64,000 bases of DNA. Source: Lomentospora prolificans. Taxonomy: Eukaryota > Ascomycota > Sordariomycetes > Microascales > Microascaceae. Shown here in pieces: positions 23,523-34,730 of this stretch. Below the pieces are notes generated by a model. It saw only the letters and a program-made list of their open reading frames with translations, had not been told where the DNA came from and searched no databases. The position numbers were made by a program, and so were the translations under genes. Where the stretch lies: contig JARFXM010000008.1 of assembly GCA_029532625.1 (NCBI GenBank), forward strand, positions 1,426,001-1,490,000, read 5' to 3'. Each line of letters opens with the position of its first letter. The stretch's first letter is position 1.

Positions 23523-26027
23523 GAGTCTCGATGGCGATAGAGTGGTGTTTTATACTAGCACTGATAGCGTATAGACTTGAGTTTACGTTCCGGTGATGAC
23601 ATTTGAAGAGCGCTGGCCGAGAGTGACTCGGCTGTTGGATCATAGTTGGACTTGTAATAGATAATCTCCTATCCATTTCGATCAATCATTTACGGATAAT
23701 CCATTCGCCCTGTCTACTCATCGTACTAAGCTTTTTCGACTTTTCGAAGAGCCCACAATTCCTCCAGTCGTTATCTACGTAAACTCGGCGAGAAGCTTCG
23801 TCGGAACGCGTGTTCATGGCATGTCGAACATCGGCAACGTAGCGTTTCTGATTGTCGTCCGGACTGCACTGGAGGAGGCAACCGCCGACATACACGCAAT
23901 CTAGGGTCCTTAGAAGAAAGCGTCGAACGAAGACGAGGAAAAGTGGATTTCCACGGCTTTACACTCTTATACCAGGCCGAAGATAAGGGCATGCCATTGA
24001 TAGGACGCTGATTCCCCGTCTGCGCCCGCTACGGAGGGGAAACCCATGTCTCCCCGGTCCACAAGGATTCGACTACCAGGTAACGTTGGCCGCCTCTCCC
24101 GCGGGATGGGGCCGCACCTCCACGTGGTTGGTAGGAGTGGGATTCCCCTGATCGCGCCGTTGTGGCCAGGGCCGCGTATCGTCGTTTAGAAGATGCCGGT
24201 TCTAGAATTTGTTTGCTCGTCTGAATCGAGGGGACCATAGTGTTCAAGAGGACCATAGATGTGACTTCTCCTTAGGTTTTATGCGACGTGGACGTGGAGC
24301 TATCACAAATATAAAATGACGGGTTGCTAAGCCTGTGAGTAGAGGCTCGGGTAGGCAAGACGGAAGCACTATCGTTGCCTGGTATTCACCGTGTCGTCCC
24401 ATCACACTGCATGGGTGAGTTGGCACAAGGTGGGGGGTCGCTTACCAGAATTTGAAATTATGCAGTCTCGAGTCCGTACTGCAAATTTAGCTCTGCTTGG
24501 GGGGGGGGAAGTTGGAGCCTTCGAGGCGCCGAGAGCCTGCACTGGAGCAGTGCTACGACCAGCATAACATCATCTGGTGACTCGTGGGTCTTCCCTACAG
24601 CCTGGAATAGTACAACACGGATTCCCCAAACCGTGTGGCTGCCGCAAGAACTACATACAAACTTCGGGGACGGAGAGGGAGGCGCGGCGGAAAAGGGCGC
24701 GGTGGCGGGCCCACTGGGAGGGAAGGAGCTAGTCTCGAGGAACATTAACCATTAACACAGCTTCTGCGCCTCTCGCCTCTCCTCAAGCTCCATCACTGAA
24801 ATGCCATGAAGCTTTCCTGCATAAGGCACAAGACAGCTTTGCTCTTGCGCGACTCGGCCCGAGGCCTTTGTCGGCGTCTACCGTTCAACCCGGCTGTTCC
24901 ATCCGGTCAGCTCTTGGGCCCATCGGACCAACTCCACATGCGGGCTCGTCGTCAGGGTGCATCGACAACGCACGATGCCGTCGCCGTACTAACACGCAAT
25001 GAGCTCATCAGCCGAGCATCGTACACGTCCTTACCGGGCTTGGCTCCCCTTTATCACATTCAAATCTCCCGTGCGACTGACTCCACGCAACCAGAGACCC
25101 TACCTTCTTCCTCGAAGAATCCCCACCCCGATCTGAGCGACCAACCGCCCCTTGCGCCCGCAGGACACGCCAAAAACGCCCGCCGCAGCGGGACCTGCAC
25201 CGATTCGTCGGGTAGCCCATCCCTCCCAAAAAGCTAGGTTAATTGCGTGGGTGCATGCTGCCAACGGGGAGTCCAAAAAAAGACGTGTCAAGCACCACCG
25301 GTTTGGCGGGACCCCCAACCCTGGTTCCCGAGTAAAAAGCCAGCGGCCGTTGTTTATCTCGTTTGCCCACACAGGGGCCCTGTGGCTCGCCTGCTGGCTG
25401 CTGGACAACCCTCGCCCCCCCCCTTCTTCCCTTTTTGACCGTTGAGCGAGGGAGATGGTTCAATTAGGGCATAGTAAAAATGCCGGAATAGGCAAGGGGC
25501 GGAAGCCGACTCTGTCCCGTTGGAGAATGGCGGGGTTGTTTCGGTTGGTCAGTTGGGTCGGCACCGCACTCAACGAAAACGTCACTGATAAGAGAAAAAA
25601 AGGGTCGGGTCGACAGGAAGGATTTCGGGGGCTTGCATGACGCCTGCCTTATCTCTGGACCATAGGGGACCCCAATGGCTTGGATTGTTTGGAACTGACT
25701 ACATATGATTGGCATCACATGGGGACTGATCTTCCTGTCGTTTTCCCCTTTGCGATCGGTTCTCCGGGTTTTTCTGTTTTTGTATGTGATCTGGTGCTGG
25801 CGATGATTGATCGTAACTCGAACCAAAATTCCTGAACCCTTGCGCTGGGATTTCACATCTCGACGTCGCTGGCTATCAAACTGAGCCATTATTCTTATCA
25901 GCCCTACCCAGATCACTTTGAAACCAACTCCACATCTAACAGACACACTGCCGATATCATTAGGGTCCATAATCTCCAATCTCACCCACCCGCCTCTTCA
26001 TTCCCACCTCGCATATCCACGTACAAA
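23523..26027. other. intergenic region
   Basis: About 2.5 kb between the fumarate reductase gene and the proline-rich protein gene. Frames up to 173 codons occur on both strands but overlap each other and show no domain, signal peptide or splice continuity. A G9 run is at about 24498 and a C9 run at about 25416. The last 150 bp are the CT/CA-rich leader of the next gene. No gene recognised. Confidence 0.6.
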
Positions 26028-26819
26028 ATGTCCGGCCGAAGCGCCCACGTTCGTAAAAAGAAATCTGACGCCAAGCCCTCATCTCACCGTCCCAACACCT
26101 CTGCAAACAGCTCGATCCACGACAACAGCAGCACCGACTCACCGACCCCCGACTTTACGCGCACGCTTGCGAGCCCCATCCCCGTCGGAACCGGCATCGG
26201 TACAACCAATGCTAGGTTCCTCCGCTTCGCCGACTCCTCGGTCGATGTGAGCTACGACGGCTACGGGTCGTCATGTTCGCCCGGGTACCATGGCGGGGAT
26301 GACTCCTACGGCGGCTGCGGGGAATGGTACGGAAACATGGGCCCGTCTCTTCGGACGGAGGGAGTCTCTGGTATCGAAAAGTCTGGATTGCGGTCCGTTA
26401 TCGATCGAAAAAGCGAAGACGTGAGGAAGGGTATCGCCAAGACGTTTTCCTTGGGGAAGAAGAACAAGGAAGACAAGGGCAAAGCGCCGGCAAAGGCCAG
26501 CAGCAAGAGAAGTTCGGACAGCAGCCACAGCCAGAGAGAGACGTTTTACATCGAGACCGATTATGACTACGCCGCGGATCCCGGGCCGTATCAGAGCCCG
26601 AGAACGGAACAGCCAATGTACGGATCCCCGCCGCAGCGCATGCCCGCGTACGGTTCACCCCCACAGCATGCGCCCGCGCCGCGGTGGCCGCAACACGCAC
26701 AGCCTGGCCAGTTCCTCGCCGATCCGTGGAATTCTATCGCACCTGTCATTCCGCTCCCGTCGCCGCCACCATCCCGGGAGCTGCCGCCTCTTCCGCCGCA
26801 CGCGAGGTCTCAACGCTAG
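26028..26819 (+). CDS. uncharacterised Ser/Pro-rich protein
   Basis: An intronless 263-codon frame with fungal codon bias and a normal CT-rich leader ending in ACAAAATG. I do not recognise the family. The N-terminal 50 residues are basic and Ser-rich, the middle has a Gly/Tyr-rich patch (about 78-105), and a basic helix-like segment with D-V-R-K-G-I-A-K-T-F-S-L-G-K-K lies at about 129-145. The C-terminal third is Pro-rich with the unit YGSPPQ twice and ends in polyproline runs of the P-P-x-P-P type that could bind SH3 or WW domains. No signal peptide or membrane segment is seen, so it is probably a disordered cytoplasmic or nuclear protein. Shadow frames on the other strand are shorter. Confidence 0.6.
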   Translation: MSGRSAHVRKKKSDAKPSSHRPNTSANSSIHDNSSTDSPTPDFTRTLASPIPVGTGIGTTNARFLRFADSSVDVSYDGYGSSCSPGYHGGDDSYGGCGEWYGNMGPSLRTEGVSGIEKSGLRSVIDRKSEDVRKGIAKTFSLGKKNKEDKGKAPAKASSKRSSDSSHSQRETFYIETDYDYAADPGPYQSPRTEQPMYGSPPQRMPAYGSPPQHAPAPRWPQHAQPGQFLADPWNSIAPVIPLPSPPPSRELPPLPPHARSQR

Positions 26820-28726
26820 TATCGCCAACTGCCGTATTTTGCGATCATCTGCTATTCGAGTGTCGATTCACGGGTCGCACTTGAGAATATCATGGTGACC
26901 TTGGGCACAAACAAGTGATAGGGTTGACCAAACCATGTATTGTTATTATTGGCGAAAACAAAGGTCCTGTGCCTGGACGGTGAAGAACGTCAGTATGTCA
27001 CGGCGTTTCTCCCTTTTTTTCTCTCACAAATTTATTTTCGCCGAGCAGGGTCACTAGCTATCGGCGTCGGAATCGTCTGGGATTTTTTTTTTCTTTTTTT
27101 CTTTATGGGTTTTATGAGCTTTGGAGAATGGGGGAATGTATAGTTCTTATCTGTGACTCCCACCCGGACTGACGCGCTTGAGGTCATCGGGGTAGTACTA
27201 TCGAGATGATAACCAGATATAATCTGAAATGCGATACTCTTCAAGCTAACTAATAAACGACTTTTGGATAATACGAGATTCCTAGCATCGCGCCACATGA
27301 GGTACGGCCCGTCTTTCTCAAGAGGATGTTATGCATCCCACGCCAGGAGTCACCCCGGGTATGCCGGTCATCCCTCAGCCGGGCCACACGTCGACGCCGG
27401 AAGGCGCGGAGGACTAATAAGATCCGGAGGATGATTTACATACCTCGTCCAACCATGTTTGGAGAGTCATGGGGTGCAGTCATCAGGCTACTCCCGCATT
27501 AGGTAGGGGAGCCACGGCATCCGGAGCTGGAGCTTTGCGCAGCCGTGGCGCGGAAAAGACAGTGCGATCGCGGCGGCGTTGACGATAGAAACGAGTGCAA
27601 ATCTTGAGAGACGCCGAAGCCCTATCGCACTGTGCCCCCGCCGAGAGGGTCCAGAACCCAATGGGTGAAGATCCGGCCCCACGTGCGCCGAAGCGAGTGG
27701 AGAAACTTGGGCAGGGTGGCGCCGGAGGAGCACACCAGGAACGCTGGCTCGGGAGGACGCTAAGCCCACACTGCTGGCTGGCACTGTCACCCCCCAAAGA
27801 CAGAGGTGTCAGCCAGCAGAGGGTAATATGCCAGCATTTAGATGACTTGAGACAGGCTTGCCAATCGCTATAGCTGGGTAGTACTACTCATTTATCTGGG
27901 TTTGGGACAATCGCAAGTAGCACGGCGCTACCATGCTTTTTCTTTCGCTGGACCAGTTGAAGTATTCGGCTGGCTATTATTTTTTTTGGGAGCGGGAAGG
28001 GGACGGCACCTGGAGATCACGACGTCATTGGAATGGAAACGCAGGGCCAGGCGGGGACCCAGGGGAGGAGAAGCTCGGGGCGGAAAGGGACAGGCCAGCA
28101 GGGCACCTCGAATTGACTTTGCAGCTGGCTGACGATTGGTCGGGTGGGGCGTGTTTACGTCCGCTTGATGGGTTACAAAGATGCGAAGGATTCAAGATTT
28201 GCGAGATATAAATCTTTTTAATTCTTCTTTATTCTTTTTTTTATTACCCCTGTTACTACTCCCGCACTTGCGAACTCTCTCCAGTTTCGAGTTGTGTCGT
28301 GCTGGGACGCTGCGTAAGCTGACACAATAATAGGGTGGTTGGGCGGAGGGGGAAAAAAGAAGTAAGAAAGAAAGAAAAAAAAAGGAACAAAAAAAAGAAG
28401 AGGCTCTGGATGCTGGCCCAAACTCGGACCTGAAGCTCGATCTAAACATGTCGATCTGGAACAAAAAACGAAAATCTGGGAGACACGGACCCTTGCTTTT
28501 GAAACTGCATTTCAGGACAGCATTTCTTCCCTGCCTGCGTCTCCGCAGTTCCAAGGCAAAAAGCAAGGAAGCTGAGATCTTGCCTGTGCCTTAATATCGT
28601 GCATACAAGTACTGGACCAGATGCATATCGACTGTTGACCACCTTACACGTACAAGTACCAGAGGGTGGCCTCTCCTGTACTCGATGATCCATTGTCGTC
28701 GACGGCGGGCTTAGAACTCGGAGCAT

Positions 28727-28778
28727 TGAATCATACATACCAAGCATGAATCATACATACCAAGCAGGAATCATAAGG
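28727..28778 (+). repeat. 20-bp tandem repeat, 2.5 copies
   Basis: TGAATCATACATACCAAGCA occurs at 28727 and 28747 without change and partly from 28767. Function unknown. Confidence 0.9.
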
Positions 28779-29389
28779 CCAAGACCCCCAAGATCTGTTG
28801 GCCAGCGTTGTTCGGCGCACCCGGGCCAGCCAGCCAGCCAGCCACGACATGGATCATTGGATGGACCATCCCAGCACCAACCACCCAACCACCAGTTTTC
28901 CGCCTTCCGCCAGCCCGCCCACCTTTGATCCATCATCCAACCCAAACCACAACCAGAAGTGGTGGTGGTAACCAGCATCAACCCGGGTCCTGGTCCCGGG
29001 CCCCGTGTTCCCCTCACCCCTGCACAGAATATCGTCGACCCCGTTTTTCCCAGCCTCGTTACATCAGAACCCAGCATTTAACTTGTTTCTCTTCCTCCCC
29101 ACCTCCAAAACCTTTGGACTTTCTCTCTCTCTCTCCCCTTCCTTGCCTTTTTTGTCTTGTCGCAAAAGAAAGAAAAAGAAGAAAAAAAAAAAAAAACCAA
29201 ACAAATCGTCGAACCCGTCCGAAGGGTACTAAGCGACGGATTTACCCACCTGTCGCGGTACGGACAGACTGATCCAATCCTCTGCGCCTTTTTCGATCAG
29301 TCGGTCGCAAAGCGCATCGACTTCTCCGCTTCGCGAGCGTCTCCGACGACATCTCAAACCCACAACCGCTGCGAAAGGAAGAAGGAAAG

Positions 29390-29413
29390 AAAAAAAAAAA
29401 AAAAAAAAAAAAA
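29390..29413 (+). repeat. A24 homopolymer in the MARVEL gene leader
   Basis: An uninterrupted run of 24 A residues ending 37 bp before the start codon at 29451, most likely within the 5' untranslated region. Confidence 0.9.
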
Positions 29414-29450
29414 GGGTAGAGGCCAAGTTTCAGCCCATCCCGTCGCAACC

Positions 29451-30153
29451 ATGCTTTTCGCACTCTTCTTCGTGCTCTGGCGCGTATCCCAGATCCTCAC
29501 CTTGGTAAGCTCTCCCGGTTTCCCGCAAGCTAGCTAGCTATCCCCGCAGCCGTTTCCCCCCCCCCCCCCAGAAAAAACCCCCCTCCACGGCAACGCTGAC
29601 CAAACCTCCCCGCCCCTAGATCCCCATGGTAGGCATGCTCGCCTGGTTCGTCGACCGGTTCCAAAACGAAAACGTCCTCACGCCCAACTACATCCTCATC
29701 ATCTTCATCGTCTCCGTGCTCGCCCTCGCCTGGTCCATCTTCACCGTCTTCTCCTACCACCGCTCCTCGGCAAACGCCAGCTTCGTCGCCCTCATCGACA
29801 TCGGCTTCGTCGGCGCCTTCATCGCCGCCGTCTACTTCCTCCGCCACATCACCCGCGCCGACTGCGCCCGCGTCACCCGCGACGGCGACTGGTCCTTCTT
29901 CTTCGGCGCTCTCACCGTCGCCCACATCAGCATCGAGGTCTCCAAGCCTTGCGCCATGCTCAAGGCTTGCTTCGCTTTCGGCATCATGAATATCCTCATG
30001 TTCTTCTGCACTGCCATCCTCGCTTGGATGCATGGCGATCAGGGGTACGACAAGAGGGAGAGGAGGAGGTCGCATTCGAGGAGGCCGTCGCATTCTAGCA
30101 GGCATTCGCATAGGAGTAGGAGCTCGCACTCTAGGCATAGGGTTTATGTCTAA
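29451..30153 (+). CDS. MARVEL-domain-like four-helix membrane protein
   Basis: Two exons, 29451-29504 and 29620-30153, joined in phase across an intron with a GTAAGC donor and CCCCTAG acceptor, give 195 residues. Four membrane helices are visible at roughly residues 3-30, 40-63, 72-92 and 124-150, the arrangement of the fungal MARVEL family. The third loop carries a paired-cysteine pattern (D-C-A ... K-P-C-A). The tail after residue 155 is Ser/His/Arg-rich and basic and should be cytoplasmic. MARVEL proteins sit in membrane domains such as eisosomes or secretory vesicles and help organise lipids. The particular role is not determined. The intron has a run of 14 C at 29556-29569 and an earlier CAG at 29569-29571 that could act as an alternative acceptor. 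The gene is convergent with DPH2, 466 bp apart. Confidence 0.85.
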
Positions 30154-30619
30154 AAAAGGGTGTTTGCCTGTGCTGAGATGCGGTGGTCGGAACCTCGTGG
30201 CTTGCGAGGCCCGCTCGAAGCAAGCCCGGTGGCGTGAAGAGATAATGACTGGATCAATTGGATATATGGCTGGGAAATACGGAACAAAGGTAAAGGGAAA
30301 CTCGAATGTTACGACGACATGTCGGAAGAGTTATGGGTTGGTATTTTTTGCTTCGGAGTGGAAGTGGAGGAATGGCGCACCACGGTTGATTTTATTTCCT
30401 TTTATTTCCCATTCTAGCCTTTTCCCTTTGTCTCTTTTTTTTTTTATTTTTGTTTTATTTTTTTTTTATCCATGTACAGCCTTGACAACGGCCGCTGTTC
30501 GCCTCCTAGCCATGTTATATAGGGTATGATTACATCATGTTTGAGCTCTCTGGTCCTGTTGCCGGACTGTAGAACTGCCTCGATAAATCCCAAGTCTTTT
30601 TGCCTTGCAGTAACACATT
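30154..30619. other. convergent intergenic region (MARVEL gene / DPH2)
   Basis: 3' flanks of two converging genes. It contains T-rich tracts at about 30430-30470 likely to serve polyadenylation. No gene seen. Confidence 0.6.
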
Positions 30620-32230
30620 TCATGTCCTGCTAGGTTCTTCGCCGACTGCGTATCCTCTCGCGACACCCCTCCGCCCCTCCTCAATCACAGTGCTTTCCTC
30701 GTTGTCAAAGTCCGTACCAAGACCCTGCCACGTGCGCCGCGACCGGAGGAACTCGGCACCGGTACTGACAATACCGTTGATCGTGGCTAGCTCGCCGCCC
30801 GTTTCCTTCTTGATGAGCGCCGCGCCGTTTGTGTTTGATGAGGACAATGGTGGCGCGCCGTTGATAGCCGCAGGGCTGCTTGGCGACAGAGGCGCCCTCG
30901 CAGCGCCGCGCATTGGTCGGCTATGACTGATGAGCTTTCCGGTTCTCAAATCGAACTCCGGCGGCGCGGATTCGTCTCCTTCGACTCCCCCTTCAACGTC
31001 CTCTATCGTCTCTTCCTCGGTATTCGTCGTCTCGGTTTCGTTCTCCTTGGGCTCTTCGTCATCGATCTTCAGTCCTTCAATACCACCCCACCATTCCCCA
31101 CCCCATATCCTCTCATCCTCATCCATCATGGCAACCTCCAGCTCAAACGGCGTAACCACAGGCATGAAGTACGACCTGTCATCTTCCACCAACCCGCTCT
31201 CCCAGCACCCGACAACAACCCAGCCCTCGATCTCGGCAAAGTTGGCCAGCTTCGCGGGGTTCAGCTTGCCCACGACAACCGTATAACTCTTCTTTCCGGC
31301 TTTCGCGATGCGCTTCCGCAACGCCTCTATGGAGGAAAGGTAATTCGCTACGCTGAGCGTGTTGACGAGGATGCCTATCGTGCCGGCGCCGGCGAGGGAG
31401 AGCACGCGTGCGAAACGCCTGCGGAGAAGAGCTGCCGTATTTGTGGGCGCGTCGTCGGATGAGGAGGTGGGGTGGATGTGAAGAGTAAGGAGGCGAGAGT
31501 GAAGCGCGAGGAGGAGAGAGGTTGGTGGAGTGGAGATGTGGAAGGCGGAGTAGGTTTTGAGGTCGACCGAGGAGACATCTTGGGAGGTGGGTGATACAAG
31601 CTTGCGGTTGGGGATGGTGCCGGAGGGGTCGTGGATAACGGCTGTAGATAGAAGATTGGTATAGCCGCGAGAGCGAAGGGCCGAACATATCGGTTCGACG
31701 TGGTCTTGGTAGGTGACGTCGGCGATGACCACGAGATCGGCTTCCTTGTCAGGGTACGTAGCTTCAAAGTCGCCAAGAACAAGCTCGTGATCAAGCGGAT
31801 ATCTCGTAAAGACATAAATGACAGGCAACCTCGCCGTCGGCGACAAGCACGACCGCCCATAATGCACAACAACCTGCGCATGCGCGTGCTCGGCCGCAAT
31901 CTCATCGACGCAGCAAGCGCTGTACGACGTATCCGCCAACACGTACAGCCTCGTCTTCTTCCCCGCATCGTGCGCCGCGGACTCCAGCGCATCGCTCAGG
32001 GCGCCAAACACCCAGGGCACGTCGCTAAGCATCGAGTCGGGGAACTGCAGCGCCACCCTCTCCCAGCCGCCGTCGCGGATCTCGCGCGCCGTGCGCTCGA
32101 TCTCGTAGATGCTCCTCAGCTCATCGTCGGGCCGGCGCGGCGCGGGTGCGTTCTCGGGCACGGCGGGGGAGAATTCGAGGACGTTTTCTGCCGGGGTGGA
32201 GAGCACGGGGGCGGCGGCTAGGTCGGACAT
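30620..32230 (-). CDS. DPH2: diphthamide biosynthesis protein 2 (DPH2)
   Basis: A continuous minus-strand frame of 536 residues from the ATG at 32230. It matches the Dph1/Dph2 family, which with Dph1, Dph3 and Dph4 transfers the 3-amino-3-carboxypropyl group of S-adenosylmethionine to a histidine of elongation factor 2, the first step of diphthamide formation, in the cytosol. Cysteines for the 4Fe-4S cluster are visible: the pair in S-A-C-C-V-D-E at 106-107, the one in Y-G-R-S-C at 128 and a third-domain cysteine in V-G-C-W-E-S-G-L. The first three fall at the positions known for yeast Dph2, which supports the start at 32230 and its CACC context. The same frame is open to another ATG at 32296, giving 22 extra, Pro-rich residues. 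An acidic low-complexity insert lies at about 400-430. The frame has no intron. Confidence 0.93.
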   Translation of the reverse strand: MSDLAAAPVLSTPAENVLEFSPAVPENAPAPRRPDDELRSIYEIERTAREIRDGGWERVALQFPDSMLSDVPWVFGALSDALESAAHDAGKKTRLYVLADTSYSACCVDEIAAEHAHAQVVVHYGRSCLSPTARLPVIYVFTRYPLDHELVLGDFEATYPDKEADLVVIADVTYQDHVEPICSALRSRGYTNLLSTAVIHDPSGTIPNRKLVSPTSQDVSSVDLKTYSAFHISTPPTSLLLALHSRLLTLHIHPTSSSDDAPTNTAALLRRRFARVLSLAGAGTIGILVNTLSVANYLSSIEALRKRIAKAGKKSYTVVVGKLNPAKLANFAEIEGWVVVGCWESGLVEDDRSYFMPVVTPFELEVAMMDEDERIWGGEWWGGIEGLKIDDEEPKENETETTNTEEETIEDVEGGVEGDESAPPEFDLRTGKLISHSRPMRGAARAPLSPSSPAAINGAPPLSSSNTNGAALIKKETGGELATINGIVSTGAEFLRSRRTWQGLGTDFDNEESTVIEEGRRGVARGYAVGEEPSRT

Positions 32231-34730
32231 GGTGGGCGGAGGGGGGGGGTTTGGTGGTGATGTTCTGAGGAAAGAGAGGGAATGGTGGGGCGTCATGATG
32301 CTGGCTGGCGGTTGAAATTATTTTGGCGGGGTACTCGTATCGGTATCCTGGAATTTTTTTGGAATTTTTGCCCTCCATCGATAGCAATTATTACCTGCCT
32401 GGCTATTAGAATATCCCCGCTTTTATTCGTCAGCACTCAGGCCAGCTCCAGCCCCATATCCATTGCTAATGACGGTCTCTTTAAGTGAAAGAATCTAGTA
32501 TATCTAAATTATTCTAGGACGTATTTTAGAAATAAACGCACTATATCTAGGAAGCGAGTAAAGAGCGGGCAAGGGTGGAATGGCTAGGAACTGAGGGATG
32601 AAAAAAATCGCGGTTTGTAACCCAATCTCGACCTCACCTCATGAATGACCTGGGGCGTTTCCTAGACAGGGGAACCATCAGCATCGCTGGCTAGCCTGGC
32701 TAGATCAACTCATTCAACACATGGCCAAACTGACGTACCATTCAGTGGTAATAGTTGGCCACCACTCTCCAGGGTCCCAATACTTAACAACATACAGATG
32801 GATATCAGCATCGTCCAGCACTAGAAACTGGACGGCACCGGCATGGACCTGCCATTACAGCGCGGACTTGCCTAGCCTCGGGTTTGAAGGCCACGCTCCA
32901 GCCTGTATATTTATTAACACTCTAGCCAGCGCCCGAATCCCTCTCCGAGATGTTAACAGCAATTGCCACTTGTGCCATTATTGTTTGCACGGGCCTCCCG
33001 ACTCTGGAGGAGGGTACGACTTGGTTCGTGGAAGGGCTGCCTTTTCAAGTGATCTTCTGTATTCATAGCTCTTGGGTAAAAGCCACGGTAGTGTTCGTCA
33101 AGCGATGTATATTCGTCATGAGGGCCGTAATCCTCACGGTATGGGCGGTAGTGGTCCTCGTGTGCGCTCGTGGTGGGCTTCGTGGAGAAACGCTCCGTGC
33201 GCACTCCATTACGAGCACCCAAAACCGTAACCCGAGGGCATCTCCGCTCCCGCAGGACAGTCTCTACTGAGATGCAGTTCACAACACTAGCTAGGTAACC
33301 CCTATGTTGGGTGGAGAGCCTGGGACTGGAATTGTTTTCGCAACGAGCCCTCCACAGGAGTTAAATTCTTGATCTCAAATTCATCCAAGAGGGAGGAGAC
33401 GAAGGAATAGAGATTAACCCGGTTGCTGAGCACGCAGGATGGTATTATTATCAGCTCAAAGGCCAGCTATTCGGCAAGAGCACGGATCCATCGGTGTTGA
33501 TCCCGGACGCGGGCGGGCCGACCCTTCCAAGATGGCGAAGCAGCCTCCGCCAGCCAGCGATGAAGATCAACGTGGCCAGCTATTTGTGCCAGCTATGATT
33601 GAATGAGGGGCCAGTCTACTATACTACTCTGGAGGAGGTACTTCGTATTTGAGCCTAGACAGGGGTCCCCTGATAGCTTGATCCCTCATAGCTGGCCCCG
33701 GAACTTCTCGTGGCGCGGTTGAAGGAAGGATGCGCAGGAGTGAGTTGATCAAGAATAATAAGAACACCTTGTGGTAAAGGAAAGAAAAAGGTGTGACTTG
33801 ACGGGGATGCACCAGATACACCAGGAGGGCTACCCCAACGACTCGGGCAGCAGAAAGGATCACAGCATGAAGAAACCAAGCGAAGACGAAATGCAGGGGT
33901 TAACGGGCCAGAGTGGGAATGGGGGCTGGAGGGGTTCCTGTTCTCAATGGATCAATTGATCAATGATGCCACCTCTTTTTGTCGTCTTGCTTCGCTGTGC
34001 ATGTGTGCCAAGGTGGGATTGCGTCCTCCCCGAGCCATCCATATTGATCCATCCATTGCTTCCGTCTTTGGGTATCCAGCGCTAAATGGGTGCGAATTCG
34101 AACCGTCTGAACGAGAAAGGCAGCCAAATTATACCTCAAGAGCCGTCAAACTCCCGGCCTTTCTTCAATTGGGTTAGGTTTGTCGAGAAGGGAAATGAAT
34201 GAAATGTTATGGCCCCCTCCAACCCTCCAATATCTGCTACTGCCAACTGGATTGGGAACCATGACACTCTTACCGCCCCTCGTGGAAGCCAAAGGCTGGC
34301 ACTGGCAGACTAACGGCCTTAGCGGCATGCACGCGATATATTCTATTGAATTTGACCATGCCGCCGGTTTTATGGGTCAACCTATACCGAATTTGCCGCT
34401 GACAGATGGGCCAGGCGAGAGCAGAGGAGCTAGCCTTTGGGTGGGGTTCCCGATTCCGTACCATGCCATCGTGAGCGGGGATAGCTTGGGCTAGAGCCTC
34501 CAGCCATGGTCGGTACGATGCACGAGACTGCTTTTGCCGGTTGAATTGATGCTAGTCGAGGTTGCTGAGTTGGAATTGGGGTTGTGAGGGTGCTGGCAGT
34601 ATGGGAGAGGATACGTACGGGTACACTTTTCTGTTCCTCAAGTTATTCTTGGTCCTTTTTTTTCTTTCTCTTTTTCTATAGCCCTCGAGCCTATAGCTGC
34701 TTTCTCGTTTACATTGAGGATATCTTCGCA
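32231..34730. other. divergent intergenic region (DPH2 / SDR gene)
   Basis: About 2.5 kb. A TA-rich patch at 32495-32560 looks unlike its surroundings and could be a decayed repeat. The words GGCCAGCTAT and CAGCTAT recur at 33450-33600 and near 33690. A Tyr/His-rich minus-strand frame at 32953-33282 is noted under findings but is not called. A pyrimidine-rich leader precedes the SDR start. Confidence 0.5.

Larger units (their letters stand above)
26820..29450. other. intergenic region
   Basis: It holds the flank of the proline-rich gene, a GC-rich patch at about 27490-27800 with overlapping frames on both strands and no recognised domain, a purine tract at 28340-28405, a 20-bp tandem repeat at 28727-28778, a (CAGC)n run at about 28826-28844, and the long T/C-rich then A-rich leader of the MARVEL gene from about 29060. 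No gene recognised. Confidence 0.55.

Noticed and set aside
27483..27873. GC-rich patch with overlapping frames on both strands
   Set aside because: No frame is favoured by codon use or motifs; no intron signals.
34080..34150. Possible tRNA T-arm (GGTTCGAATTC on the minus strand)
   Set aside because: No acceptor stem, D-arm or anticodon arm could be folded around it.
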